The notes beneath the pieces were generated by a model, which did no database searches, was not told the DNA's origin, and saw only the letters and a list, made by a program, of their open reading frames with translations. From positions 1-64,000 of the forward strand of contig JAGOMA010000016.1 in assembly GCA_017993775.1 (NCBI GenBank): a DNA stretch of 64,000 nucleotides, given 5' to 3'. The translations under genes were made by a program, and so were the position numbers. The stretch is from Chloroflexota bacterium (GTDB taxonomy: Bacteria; Chloroflexota; Anaerolineae; Promineifilales; Promineifilaceae). Below are positions 25,981-35,299 of this stretch, piece by piece. The number at the start of each line of letters is the position of its first letter. Position 1 is the stretch's first letter.

Positions 25981-28632
25981 ATGAACAATCGCTTTCTGGA
26001 AACCAAATTCCACAAGCCCCACTGGCGCGACGGCGATGTCGCCCGCCCGCCCTTGATCGAACGCCTGAATGATGGCCTGGCCAGCGCCCATAAACTCACG
26101 CTCATCTCCGCCCCGGCCGGATACGGCAAAACAACCCTGATGGCCGAATGGCTCCATAAACTTTCGACGCAGCCAACGGCCGTGCCCCACATAGCCTGGC
26201 TTTCCCTGGACGAGGCCGACAACGATCCGACCCGTTTTTGGGGATATTGGCTCGGCGCATGCCAGCGCCTGGATGCGGCCATCGGCCAGAGCGCCCAAAG
26301 CATCCTGGGAATGCCCCAAATCCAACGGCTGACGGCCGTTCTCGACGAATTAATCAACGATCTAACCCTGCTGGAAAATCCGTGCATCCTGGTGCTGGAC
26401 GATTACCACGTCATCACCAATCCCGCCCTGCACGACGCCCTGGATTACTTCATCGACCACCAACCGCCCAAACTCCATCTGGCCCTCACCACCCGCACCG
26501 ACCCGCCCATTTCCCTGGCCCGTTTGCGCGTTCGCGGCTTGCTGACGGAAATTCGCGCCCACAATTTGCGCTTTACCCTGGAGGAAGCCGTCCAGTTTTT
26601 CAACCACTCCATGCACCTGGAATTGGACCTGGAAACGGTGACCACCCTGGAAACGCGCACCGAAGGCTGGGCCGCCGGACTGCAGTTGGCCGCTCTGGCC
26701 TTGCAAAATCTGCCGGATCGGCAGGATTTCCTGGCGGAATTTAGCGGCAGCCACCGCTATGTCATCGACTACCTGCTGGACGAAGTGCTGAAACGACAGC
26801 CGCCCGATATCCGCGAATTTTTATGCCAGACGGCCGTTCTCCCCCGCTTCAACGCCGATTTATGCCAGATCGTCACCGAAAGCCCCAACGCCGCCGCCAT
26901 CCTCGGCCAATTAGAACGCGCCAACCTCTTCCTCATTCCGCTGGACGACCGGCGCGGCTGGTACCGCTATCATCACCTGTTTGCCGATGTGCTGCGCGCC
27001 GGACTAGCGCCGGAAACCGAACGCCACATCCGCCAAAAAGCCGCCCGCTGGTTCACCGATCAAGAACTCCTGGCCGAAGCCATCAACCACTATCTGGCAA
27101 TCGCCGACACCGCCCAGGCGTCGGTGTTGATTGGCCGTCTGGCGGCCGATTTGCTGAAAAACGGCGAACTCCAAACCTTGTTGGGCTGGTTGGAGACACT
27201 ACCGGAAACGGCCGTCAACGCCACACCCGATCTCACCGCCTACAAAGCGCTTTGCCTGCTGCTAACCGGCCAAATCGGCCGCGCCGAGCAGTACGCGCAG
27301 CAAGCCCGGCAGTTATTCGAACAACAAGCCGAAAACGCCAATCTTGGCCGCCTGCTGGCCATTCAGGCCTGGTTTGCCATGACCGGCGTGGAGGCGCAGT
27401 GCCGCGCGCTGGCCGAGGCGGCGCTGGCCCAATTGGAGGAAACGGATCGCTTTTTCCGGGCGATAGCCCTCATTGCCCTGGGGTCCGATTACGCCTGGAA
27501 CGCCAGCCTGCCCGACTCCAGCCGCGTATTCCAGGCAACCTACGAATTAGGCCGGCAAATGAACCACCCATTTATTACATTGGGCGCGTTGGCAAATCTG
27601 GCCTTCAACTTATTAGACATGGGTCAGCTCCGCCAGGCGGAATCTCTTTGCCGCGCGGCTCTGGCCGAATTTATTGATCATCGCGGCAACCCGCTGCCAA
27701 TTTTGGGCATTATCTACAGTCCGCTGGCGGCCATTTGCTACGAACAAGGGCGTTTCGACGAGGCGCAGCGCTTTGCCCACAAGGGCATTGCCCTGAGCCA
27801 GCGCCTGTTTTCTAGCGAGATTTTGGGCGGCGACAGTGAAATTGTGCTGGCGCGGATCGCCTTTCAACAGGGCAGCGTGGCCGAGGCGCTGGCGCTGCTC
27901 GCAGAGACAGCCCAGGCTGCCCGGCAGCGGGACGTGATGATGGTGGTGTACAAAACGGCCGTCGTCCAGGCAGAAATCCACCTGCTGCTGGGCAATCTAC
28001 CCGAAGCGCGCTGGCGATTAGATGAGCTAGAAACACAAGCTCAGGCTCGCCTGCCCAAAACTCAGCAAATTTTTGCTCATCTACACGCCCGCTTTTGGGC
28101 CGCCAGCGGCCAGCCGGAAAAAGCGCTGCAAATTCTCGACAAATTGATCGCCGTGGAGCAGGCTGATGGCTCCTTGCGGCGGCTGATGGGCGCAGCCGTG
28201 ACCCAGGCTCTGGTGCAGCAAGCTTTGGGAAATCAGACGCAAGCCAAGCAATCGTTTGCACTGGCGCTGCGGCTGGCTGCCCCGGAAGGGTACCTGACGC
28301 TTTTTTTGCCCCACGAAGGTTGGCCGACCCGTCCTTTGCTGCAAGTTTCCCAGGCCCTGGCCCCTGATTTTGTGGCCCAGATCCTGGCTCGGAGCCTGCG
28401 GACTGAGGATTCTGCGGCCGCGCCTGCGGCCCTACTGCCAGACGCGCTCACGGACCAAGAAATCAATGTGCTGCGGTTGATCGTAGACGGCCGTTCCAAC
28501 CAAGACATCGCCAATGAATTAGTCATCTCTGTGGGTACGGCCAAATGGCACGTGCATAACATTTTGCAAAAACTGGCCGTCAAAAACCGCGCCCAGGCCA
28601 TCGCCAAAGCCCATGAACTCGGCCTGAACTGA
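25981..28632 (+). CDS. MalT-like LuxR-family transcriptional regulator (STAND ATPase)
   Basis: 883 residues. N-terminal NTPase with Walker A SAPAGYGKTTL and Walker B CILVLDDYHVI, winged region, then a TPR-rich middle (about 400-780) and a C-terminal LuxR helix-turn-helix: LTDQEINVLRLIVDGRSNQDIA followed by VGTAKWHVHNILQKL. MalT-type regulators are activated by a bound inducer plus ATP. The ATG at 25981 lacks a Shine-Dalgarno. It probably controls the lipoprotein/hydrolase cluster downstream, starting at 28899; this is inference from position. Confidence 0.9.
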   Translation: MNNRFLETKFHKPHWRDGDVARPPLIERLNDGLASAHKLTLISAPAGYGKTTLMAEWLHKLSTQPTAVPHIAWLSLDEADNDPTRFWGYWLGACQRLDAAIGQSAQSILGMPQIQRLTAVLDELINDLTLLENPCILVLDDYHVITNPALHDALDYFIDHQPPKLHLALTTRTDPPISLARLRVRGLLTEIRAHNLRFTLEEAVQFFNHSMHLELDLETVTTLETRTEGWAAGLQLAALALQNLPDRQDFLAEFSGSHRYVIDYLLDEVLKRQPPDIREFLCQTAVLPRFNADLCQIVTESPNAAAILGQLERANLFLIPLDDRRGWYRYHHLFADVLRAGLAPETERHIRQKAARWFTDQELLAEAINHYLAIADTAQASVLIGRLAADLLKNGELQTLLGWLETLPETAVNATPDLTAYKALCLLLTGQIGRAEQYAQQARQLFEQQAENANLGRLLAIQAWFAMTGVEAQCRALAEAALAQLEETDRFFRAIALIALGSDYAWNASLPDSSRVFQATYELGRQMNHPFITLGALANLAFNLLDMGQLRQAESLCRAALAEFIDHRGNPLPILGIIYSPLAAICYEQGRFDEAQRFAHKGIALSQRLFSSEILGGDSEIVLARIAFQQGSVAEALALLAETAQAARQRDVMMVVYKTAVVQAEIHLLLGNLPEARWRLDELETQAQARLPKTQQIFAHLHARFWAASGQPEKALQILDKLIAVEQADGSLRRLMGAAVTQALVQQALGNQTQAKQSFALALRLAAPEGYLTLFLPHEGWPTRPLLQVSQALAPDFVAQILARSLRTEDSAAAPAALLPDALTDQEINVLRLIVDGRSNQDIANELVISVGTAKWHVHNILQKLAVKNRAQAIAKAHELGLN

Positions 28633-28787
28633 ACCACCGCTGCTCCGGCAGCGCCAGAACCCCCAAACCTTCTCGGACTTTCCCCTACCCTCCAAACCGG
28701 CCAAAACCTATCTCCATCCCTACCCGTGGATAGGCGACCCGGCCCCTCCCCGACGATAGACTATGTGCATGATTATCTCATGACGGG

Positions 28788-28848
28788 AACCCCAAGGGTT
28801 TTACTGAATGAGGAGCAATTCACCGAATTGAAATAAACCCTTGGGGTT
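28788..28848. repeat. 14-bp stem-loop, CCCCAAGGGTTT family
   Basis: Bases 28788-28801 pair with 28835-28848. The 33-base loop contains a second small inverted repeat (CAATTC-ACC-GAATTG). Lies between the regulator gene and the lipoprotein gene. Confidence 0.75.
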
Positions 28849-28898
28849 TAAGGCCAAGCTGGCCAAAAGCAAAACATGCACAAAGGAGTCACATTCAT

Positions 28899-29414
28899 AT
28901 GAAACATATCGTCAAAATCACCCTCAACCTCATCCTGACAGGCATCCTGATGGCTCTGGTAGCTTGCACGCCAGACACGCGGCAAGCCGCAGCCACCGCC
29001 GCCGAGATCGCCGATTTCGAATTGCCAGCAGGGTACACGGTCGATTTTTCCATCGCCGTGTCGGGCTACAGCGCCGTGGCCTACAGCCCTGGGGACGAAC
29101 ACAGCCACCTGTATCTGGTGCAATCATCGCAGCCAGCCGATGGCGAAGCCCTGGAAAAAGGACTCGCGGAACTGGTCCCTGGTTCCAGAGATACCAGCGC
29201 ACGCATGGTCATCGTGGAAAATCGGCCGGTGACAGTGCGGGGGCAGGAGGTAACGGCCGTCATCAGCGAAGGCATCAACTCCGAAAACATCGCCTACCGA
29301 CAGTTGATGGCCGCATTTCAAGGCAAAGGCGGCCCGGCCCTGTTGGCCCTCTCCGCGCCCGTCACCACCTGGGACCAAACCATGGTCGATACCTTCCTGG
29401 CCTCCATCCGCTAA
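28899..29414 (+). CDS. Putative lipoprotein of unknown function
   Basis: 171 residues. Signal peptide with lipobox ALVAC (Cys23), then a globular domain (ELPAGYTVDFSIAVSGYSAVAY). AAAGGAG lies upstream. The domain, with a final TWDQTMVDTFLASIR, looks like a small periplasmic/surface module of unknown role. First gene of a four-gene cluster in one direction. Confidence 0.65.
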   Translation: MKHIVKITLNLILTGILMALVACTPDTRQAAATAAEIADFELPAGYTVDFSIAVSGYSAVAYSPGDEHSHLYLVQSSQPADGEALEKGLAELVPGSRDTSARMVIVENRPVTVRGQEVTAVISEGINSENIAYRQLMAAFQGKGGPALLALSAPVTTWDQTMVDTFLASIR

Positions 29415-29446
29415 TCGCGCCGGAACAGCCAACAGGAACTTCACCC

Positions 29447-29683
29447 ATGGACACCCACATTCCTTCTCAATGGTATGAAATCCGCATACAGGGGCATCTG
29501 GACGATCGGTGGATTCACCGGTTTGCCGGGCTAACCATCGCCCGCACGCCGGATGGCGAAACCATTATCGCCGGGCCGGTGATGGACCAGGCAGCCCTGT
29601 ACGGCATACTCAACCACATTCGCGACCTGGGGCTGGACCTGATTTCGGTGCAGCGCCAGCCCGGCAAACTGGCAAAAGGATAA
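29447..29683 (+). CDS. Small conserved-looking protein (78 aa)
   Basis: 78 residues starting MDTHIPSQWYEIRIQGHL, with a FAGLTIARTPDGET beta-rich middle and LYGILNHIRDLGLDLISVQR at the end. I recognise this as a type of short protein seen in Chloroflexota and actinobacteria near membrane or efflux genes, without assigned function. AGGAAC is upstream; the next gene begins five bases after its stop. Confidence 0.7.
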   Translation: MDTHIPSQWYEIRIQGHLDDRWIHRFAGLTIARTPDGETIIAGPVMDQAALYGILNHIRDLGLDLISVQRQPGKLAKG

Positions 29684-29688
29684 TCATT

Positions 29689-30174
29689 ATGACAACAAAA
29701 CAGATGCAAGAAACGGCCGTGCCGCCAACCAGACCCCGCACCCTCGTAGCAGCCATAGTCAGCCTGATAGCATTGGGATTGGTCATCGCGGCGCTGGTCA
29801 ACACAATTGCCGCGCAAAACGGCGGCAGGCAGACCGCCCCGCCGCCTAATTTCCAACCTGCGGCGCAAATTGACCTTTTAGCCAGGTCATACGATAACGA
29901 AACGCTGGCCCAAATCACGCTGGATCAGGCCACGAACCTCGGCGTATTTTTCGTAATCAAGGACATCAGCACCGAGTATTTCGACCTCAGTCTGAACGGG
30001 CCATCTGGCTTCCACGTCCTTATCTTACACAGCGAAGAATATCGCACAGACGGCGCTGGCGCGCGCAGTTTGCAGGGGTTCGCCTTGCAGCCGGGCGAGT
30101 ACCAGTTGGTGCTAACTTCCCGGCAAAGTCCCGGCCGGCTTTCCGTACACTGGGGATCGCTGGGCCAAAATTAA
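29689..30174 (+). CDS. Single-pass membrane-anchored protein, unknown
   Basis: 161 residues: a short cytoplasmic start (with octamer-encoded ETAV), one hydrophobic segment (LVAAIVSLIALGLVIAALV), and an extracytoplasmic domain with QPGEYQLVLTSRQSPGRLSVHW, likely a small beta-sandwich. Shine-Dalgarno AAAAGGA overlaps the previous gene's end. Part of the cluster with the lipoprotein and hydrolase. Confidence 0.6.
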   Translation: MTTKQMQETAVPPTRPRTLVAAIVSLIALGLVIAALVNTIAAQNGGRQTAPPPNFQPAAQIDLLARSYDNETLAQITLDQATNLGVFFVIKDISTEYFDLSLNGPSGFHVLILHSEEYRTDGAGARSLQGFALQPGEYQLVLTSRQSPGRLSVHWGSLGQN

Positions 30175-30209
30175 CCATCATCAACCATACCCTAAAGGAA
30201 GATTTTTCA

Positions 30210-31775
30210 ATGACAACTTTAAAACAAATTTTCACATCCAAGAGTGGGCAAGACGCAGCTTTTCCGCGCAACCGCGTAACGGAAACGGCCGTTGCCGTTT
30301 CCAGCGTCTCCCTGATTGCCTTTCTGACGGCGCTGACCGTGCCCAACGGTCCCATCACAACCCTCCAAGTCTGGATCGTCATGGTCTCATGTCTGGCGGC
30401 CGGCCTGATTGCCGGGTTAGCGCTGCGCTCGCCCTGGGCCATGTTAATCGCGCCGCTGGTGTACATCCTCGTCTTTGAACTCGCGCGCCCCACCGGGCTG
30501 GTTCCCACCACCGGAGCGCTGCGCCTGAATAATTCCTACGGCCTGCTGGCCCTGGTCGTCGGGCGCGGATTTCATGGACTGGTCGGCCTGCTGCCGATGA
30601 TGTTGGGCGCCGGGTCCGGCGTGATAGTGTCGCGTTATCTACCCAACGGAACAGCGGGGGACACGGCCGTTTCCCCCCTACAAACCTGGCTGCAAGCAAC
30701 GCCCCTGGTCATCCTGGCCGTCATCGTGATTGGGCTGGCGGTGTGGAACGGCATCCCGGCCAGTACGCCACCCATTGTGGGCGATGATGGGCAGCCGATT
30801 CCAGGCAGCATTGCGGAGTTAACGGCCGTGCCTCTCGGCGACCACAATCAAACCATCCTGATCCGCGCCCACAACGCCGACCTGCCCGTACTCCTCTACC
30901 TCAGCGGCGGGCCTGGGCAAAGCGACCTGCCCTACTCACGGGTGCTGTTCCAAAACCTGACCCAAGATTTTGTCGTGGTCAGTTGGGACCAGCGCGGCAC
31001 GGGCAAATCCTATCCCGCCCTTGACCCCGCCGCCACCCTGACACTCGATCAGGCCGTTACGGACACCATCGAGCTGACCAACTACCTGCGCGAACGCTTC
31101 GGCGAAGAAAAAATCTACCTGATGGGTGAATCGTGGGGCACGACGTTGGGGGTGCTGGCTGCGCAGCAGCGGCCAGACCTGTATCACGCCTTTATTGGCA
31201 GCGGGCAAATGGTCAGCCAGCGCGAGACCGACCGCCAACTGTACCAGGACGTGTTGGACCTGGCCGCCCGTACCGGCGACGCCGCCCTCATAGAACAGAT
31301 GGTAGCCTTTGGCGAGCCGCCCTACAGCGACACGCCTTATCCTAACGCCGTTGTCATGGGCTACTACGACGCGCTTGGTCAGCCATATATGCCGCCTCAG
31401 GATTACATCGACCTGGGCACAGCCGCCAACATCGGACCCTGGGGCGTTTTGGCCAGCGAGTACAGCCTGGTGGAAAAAGTTAATGTCCTGCGCGGCCTGA
31501 TCGACATGTTTACGCTGATGTATCCACAGCTTCAAGAAATAGATTTCCGCCAGGATGTAACAAAACTAGACGTGCCGTACTATATGCTCGATGGCGCAGC
31601 GGAGTTGACGGCCCGGCGCGAATTAGCGTTGGAATGGTACAATCAACTAGACGCGCCCATCAAGCGAATTTACACCTTTGACAACGCCGGTCACTCGGTC
31701 GCGTTTGAACAATTTTCTGCTCTGCGCGAGATTATGACCGGCACAATTTTGCCGGAGACGTATCCAACCCGGTAA
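30210..31775 (+). CDS. Membrane-anchored alpha/beta hydrolase, proline iminopeptidase-like
   Basis: 521 residues: an N-terminal membrane region with about four to five segments (to about residue 190), then an alpha/beta hydrolase. Oxyanion region LSGGPGQSD, catalytic Ser in LMGESWGTTLG, and probable catalytic His in DNAGHSV. The WDQRGTGKSYP motif is typical of proline iminopeptidase-like enzymes. AAAGGAAG is upstream. Such membrane-fused forms recur in operons with MalT-like regulators; substrate unknown. Confidence 0.8.
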   Translation: MTTLKQIFTSKSGQDAAFPRNRVTETAVAVSSVSLIAFLTALTVPNGPITTLQVWIVMVSCLAAGLIAGLALRSPWAMLIAPLVYILVFELARPTGLVPTTGALRLNNSYGLLALVVGRGFHGLVGLLPMMLGAGSGVIVSRYLPNGTAGDTAVSPLQTWLQATPLVILAVIVIGLAVWNGIPASTPPIVGDDGQPIPGSIAELTAVPLGDHNQTILIRAHNADLPVLLYLSGGPGQSDLPYSRVLFQNLTQDFVVVSWDQRGTGKSYPALDPAATLTLDQAVTDTIELTNYLRERFGEEKIYLMGESWGTTLGVLAAQQRPDLYHAFIGSGQMVSQRETDRQLYQDVLDLAARTGDAALIEQMVAFGEPPYSDTPYPNAVVMGYYDALGQPYMPPQDYIDLGTAANIGPWGVLASEYSLVEKVNVLRGLIDMFTLMYPQLQEIDFRQDVTKLDVPYYMLDGAAELTARRELALEWYNQLDAPIKRIYTFDNAGHSVAFEQFSALREIMTGTILPETYPTR

Positions 31776-31805
31776 CAAACCCGCAACCCCAGCAGCAATC
31801 GATTA

Positions 31806-31837
31806 CCGCGTGGAGGCTGGCGTCAGCCTCCACGCGG
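31806..31837. terminator. 14-bp perfect hairpin
   Basis: Bases 31806-31819 pair perfectly with 31824-31837 around a four-base GCGT loop, about 30 bases after the hydrolase stop. It lacks a T-run but is well placed to end or protect that transcript. Confidence 0.6.
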
Positions 31838-31853
31838 CATTCATGAGGCACAG

Positions 31854-32027
31854 ATGAAGACGACACATCGCAAGTATGAGGAAGAAGCCGGCGACTTCCG
31901 ACGGCTTTCCCGCTTTATTCTGGAACACACTATCACCGGTTACAGCGAGGCGGCCATCAAACTTTATGCGTTGTTGGGCGCGGGGCAAGAGTCCAGGGCG
32001 TTTGTGTATGAAACGGCCGTTGCCTGA
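31854..32027 (+). pseudogene. 57-codon ORF, possible N-terminal remnant of a GNAT-like protein
   Basis: ATG at 31854 opens 57 codons (MKTTHRKYEEEAGDFRRLS...). The first ~20 residues resemble the N-terminus of GNAT acetyltransferases, but the rest does not continue such a domain and ends with an octamer-encoded ETAVA followed by a stop. It may be a decayed fragment or a short unknown gene. No Shine-Dalgarno is clear. Confidence 0.3.
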
Positions 32028-33083
32028 TCACCGCTGGCGAAAAATGGCGACGGCCGTGATGCCCAAAAACAGCAGCAGCACGATCGCATTCAACAAACCG
32101 CCCCACTGCCGCACCACCGGCCACACAAACAAATCGCCCATCAGCCGCAGCAGCAGCGAAACTTGCAATAACGCCAGGGGCAGGTAAAAAATCGGGTGGT
32201 ACTGGATGGGCCGCTGCAACACGGCCGGGAAGATAATCGGCGCGTGGCCGAAAATCATGCCAAACACAAATCCCAAAAATATGGCGTGCAAAATGGCGTC
32301 ATAGCGCAACCCGGCACTAACCGGACCAATCCACAGGGCCAACACGCCGCCCACGCCCAACCAGATATAGCCGGAAAAGAGGCAAGTAGCGATAAAGCCG
32401 GTGATGGCCGGTTTGCGTAGGTTGCGCCGCGCCAGATCGTAACGCAGCAGCCAGAAGGCCAGGAAAAGCATACCCAGGCCGGTAACCCGCACGCCCCAGC
32501 CATAATCAACCAGGGTCAGCAGCAAACCGCCGAGGAAAACGGCCGTGGCCGCCCCAAACAAGCCTTTCACCTGCCGGGAGAGGCGTAAAACCCGGCTTAA
32601 TTCCAACCGTTCACCGGCAATCGTCAGAATCAGAAAGCCGGCCCACCACCAGACTACCAGATGGATCGGCCGGCCAAGCAGCCAGAGCATGTTGCCGAGC
32701 AGCCACAAAAACGCGCCAAGAGTCATCACGGCCGTGTGCAGCGTGCGGTGTCCCCACAAAATCCAGCCAAACAAAAGGGCCAGCCCCAGGCTGCCCAAAG
32801 TAATTAGCAAGATGCCGCCCTGGCCGCTCAAACCCAACCACAACAGCAAGCCGCCCAATCCAGACAACAGCGCCGGCGCAAAGGCCCACCGCCGGCGCAA
32901 CGCCACCGCCCGTTCCAGGCAAATCAGGGTGCCCAAAAAGCCGCTGATCATCAGCGGGCCATGCAGCGCCGGCAAAGTTACGCGCAGCGGCGGCCACGCC
33001 CAGCCAATGCGCAAAAGGCCGGCCCACATGCCGGCCAACAGCGCCAGGATCGCCAAAAACAAGAGGGGAAAACGTGCTTTCAT
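32028..33083 (-). CDS. Polytopic membrane protein, NnrS/cytochrome oxidase I-like
   Basis: 351 residues with about 11-12 hydrophobic segments. LHGPLMISGFLGTLI near the N-terminus and HAIFLGFVFGMIFGHAPII near residue 270 place histidines as in haem-copper or NnrS-type proteins, which handle nitric oxide stress or haem/copper. This assignment rests on motif style only. ATG at 33083 has GAAAGG upstream; ends directly against the small ORF at 31854-32027. Confidence 0.55.
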   Translation of the reverse strand: MKARFPLLFLAILALLAGMWAGLLRIGWAWPPLRVTLPALHGPLMISGFLGTLICLERAVALRRRWAFAPALLSGLGGLLLWLGLSGQGGILLITLGSLGLALLFGWILWGHRTLHTAVMTLGAFLWLLGNMLWLLGRPIHLVVWWWAGFLILTIAGERLELSRVLRLSRQVKGLFGAATAVFLGGLLLTLVDYGWGVRVTGLGMLFLAFWLLRYDLARRNLRKPAITGFIATCLFSGYIWLGVGGVLALWIGPVSAGLRYDAILHAIFLGFVFGMIFGHAPIIFPAVLQRPIQYHPIFYLPLALLQVSLLLRLMGDLFVWPVVRQWGGLLNAIVLLLFLGITAVAIFRQR

Positions 33084-33249
33084 CATATACCTTTCCCCGA
33101 TTATACCTTGTAACCGGAGGCGATCCGACCTGAGTTTTTGGCGCAATTGGGGAAGGATGGGAAGTGGTACGGCCGTTTTTGTTATGCTATGCTTGCGTTA
33201 CCTACATTAAATACGGCAAAACGCAGCAACAGATCGGCGGAGCATTCCT

Positions 33250-34161
33250 ATGTCTAAAAATTTTGAAGATACAAAATGGCACTCCTATACCTCGTCAACA
33301 CAAACAATGCGAACATGGGCGATCCGCCTCAAAACCTATGAAGATGTCCCCGAAGAGTTCCAACCTGCCTTCCCCGACGCCGCAAATCCATTCCCATACA
33401 CCGTGGTAATCCCCGAAGATAAATTATCGCGCGCCAACAAACGAAACAAACAAATGATTTCTGCCTATGACGATCACTTCCTTTTGTTAGAACAGATCGG
33501 CGACGAAACCGAATCGGTTTCCGTCCAATTCGCCGACGTTCTCTACCTGGAACGTGGCATAATCTTGTTATATTCCTGGCTAGAAATCGTGACGGCGTCC
33601 GGTTCGTTTACATTGACGTTTAACACGACCAACGAGGCGTTGTTTAATCCAATAATCGAGAAAATCCGTCAGGGGATGAGCGGCGATCACGCCATGGCCC
33701 GGATAAACGGAGGCGAAAAAGGCACGCCCGATTTAGCCCAGTTTGATTATTTGGAAAGCGTAAACTACAAATATCTGAATTACGGCCGTAAAAGCATTCG
33801 GCCCTCCGACTCTGTAGTCAGCATCGCCTACCAGCCAGAGCAAACCATCAAAGAACTCAGCTTCTTCCATCAAACCATTTTCCGACGATACAAAACAAGT
33901 CACCTTGCCATTCTAACTGCCCAGGAGCTGATATTAATCCGCGAACCCAAATCCATAAGAACCAGCCGAGACAACACCGATGGCGGCGTCTTTACGTATA
34001 TTCCTCGCCGCCAAATACGCAATTTGTCCTTCGCCGCCGGTGAGGAAAATACACAGTACGTCATGGAAATTGCCTTACCGGAAAACGAGTTTCTCGCTTG
34101 TGAATTTTCCTCAGCCAATGAAGAATTAAAACGGCTGCAACAAGCCTACGAAGCCGTCTAA
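33250..34161 (+). CDS. Hypothetical cytoplasmic protein
   Basis: 303 residues, no signal peptide or membrane segment, no family recognised. The pattern of short beta-strands (DHFLLLEQIGDETESVSVQF, HLAILTAQELILIREPKS, TYIPRRQIRNLSF) resembles two PH-like domains of the bacterial type, one in each half. It is less G+C-rich and uses fewer octamers (one, 33782) than neighbours. Confidence 0.6.
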   Translation: MSKNFEDTKWHSYTSSTQTMRTWAIRLKTYEDVPEEFQPAFPDAANPFPYTVVIPEDKLSRANKRNKQMISAYDDHFLLLEQIGDETESVSVQFADVLYLERGIILLYSWLEIVTASGSFTLTFNTTNEALFNPIIEKIRQGMSGDHAMARINGGEKGTPDLAQFDYLESVNYKYLNYGRKSIRPSDSVVSIAYQPEQTIKELSFFHQTIFRRYKTSHLAILTAQELILIREPKSIRTSRDNTDGGVFTYIPRRQIRNLSFAAGEENTQYVMEIALPENEFLACEFSSANEELKRLQQAYEAV

Positions 34162-34217
34162 TCTGGCAAAACAAGCCCTAATTCGCACATAAGAAAACCA
34201 CTTTAATAAATTTAGCA

Positions 34218-34472
34218 ATGCTAGGCCTGTACGATTCGGGGAACCCACACCCAATATCGAGGCGACGTAGGGCAATTCGCGCTTTATTAGCTGATGATCA
34301 CACTTTATTACGAGCCGGGCTGCGGGCTATGCTGCAAACGCAGTCCTGCCTGGATGAGACCCGGTTCAGGCTCCACCGATTTCAAAAAAGGTGGCTGCTG
34401 ACGAGGGTGATATTCATTTCGACCGACCCGTTTTTTGCACATGCTGGTTCACGGGCGCTGGGTATGAAGTAA
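34218..34472 (+). pseudogene. Remnant of a NarL-type response regulator receiver domain
   Basis: IRALLADDHTLLRAGLRAML near codon 20 is the N-terminus of a NarL/FixJ-type receiver (the acidic pair DD and following H-T-L). After about 25 residues the similarity ends and the frame runs into unrelated sequence. No phosphoacceptor region, helix-turn-helix or partner kinase follows. Confidence 0.6.
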
Positions 34473-34708
34473 ACGGCCGTACCAACCGCTGTACCAGAGG
34501 TGTCTGAGTAAATGCCCAGACTCACGTTCCCCGCCCACCACTATCAAACAAGACCTGAACCGGGGGCCGCCTCCGCGTCTACCTTTAGGCAAAAAGCCAT
34601 CCAAACCTGCTTCACGATTAAGAAATCAAGGCCTCCCGCCGCGCAGCACAAAAACTCCGCCCCACGCGACTGATGTCACCTCACGTCAATTGTTCCAGGA
34701 AACGAATG
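34473..34708. other. Decayed region without a recognisable gene
   Basis: About 235 bases between the receiver-domain remnant and the next gene. Frames are short and broken; one octamer copy sits at 34473. Probably debris of the same lost regulator locus. Confidence 0.4.
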
Positions 34709-35011
34709 TTAGGCGGGTGTGTAGAGTTCCATGCGGGAATTTTTGATGATGGTTTGCGCTTCTTGCCCTAGCGCCTCAATCTCCTTGTTAACAAAGGATT
34801 TTTCATAGGCGGCTTCCATAGCGGCCATACTTTCCCACTCGCGTTCGATAACAAGCGTATTGAGATTGTGCGATCCGCTGATGGCCCAGAAGCGCTGTTT
34901 GGGCGGGAACCCCAACATACTTTCCACAGCGTCATAACGCTTATCAATAGCCTCTAACGCCGCATTTTTGCCAGGATAAATAGTCTGAATCATCCGTTCA
35001 ACGATTTTCAT
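34709..35011 (-). CDS. Small dimeric alpha/beta-barrel-like protein
   Basis: 100 residues: MKIVERMIQTIYPGKNAALE, AISGSHNLNTLVIEREWESM, and AYEKSFVNKEIEAL have the strand-helix pattern of NIPSNAP/ABM-type ferredoxin-like domains. Such proteins bind small ligands or degrade oxidised compounds; no catalytic residue can be named. AGGAGCGAA lies upstream. Confidence 0.6.
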   Translation of the reverse strand: MKIVERMIQTIYPGKNAALEAIDKRYDAVESMLGFPPKQRFWAISGSHNLNTLVIEREWESMAAMEAAYEKSFVNKEIEALGQEAQTIIKNSRMELYTPA

Positions 35012-35299
35012 TTTTCGCTCCTGAAGGTTAGGGGCAGCGACGAGATCCCGATGAGCTTAATCATTTAGAGCAGTATATCATACATTCTTCGTGGGCGAGA
35101 TCGCTCCCTGTAATCTTTTTTACAGCAAAGCATGGGGGAACAACTTATGATCAACCAGCGTCAAGGTGCTAACGTCACATTCAGTTCAAGCCAGCTTGTC
35201 ATCTTTGCTCTAGCTGGCCTGCTCTCAACTCCAAATCGCTTTACCAGCTGCGCGAAACGCTATTTTTAAAACCCTTCAAACAGGTACAAGGAGACATGT

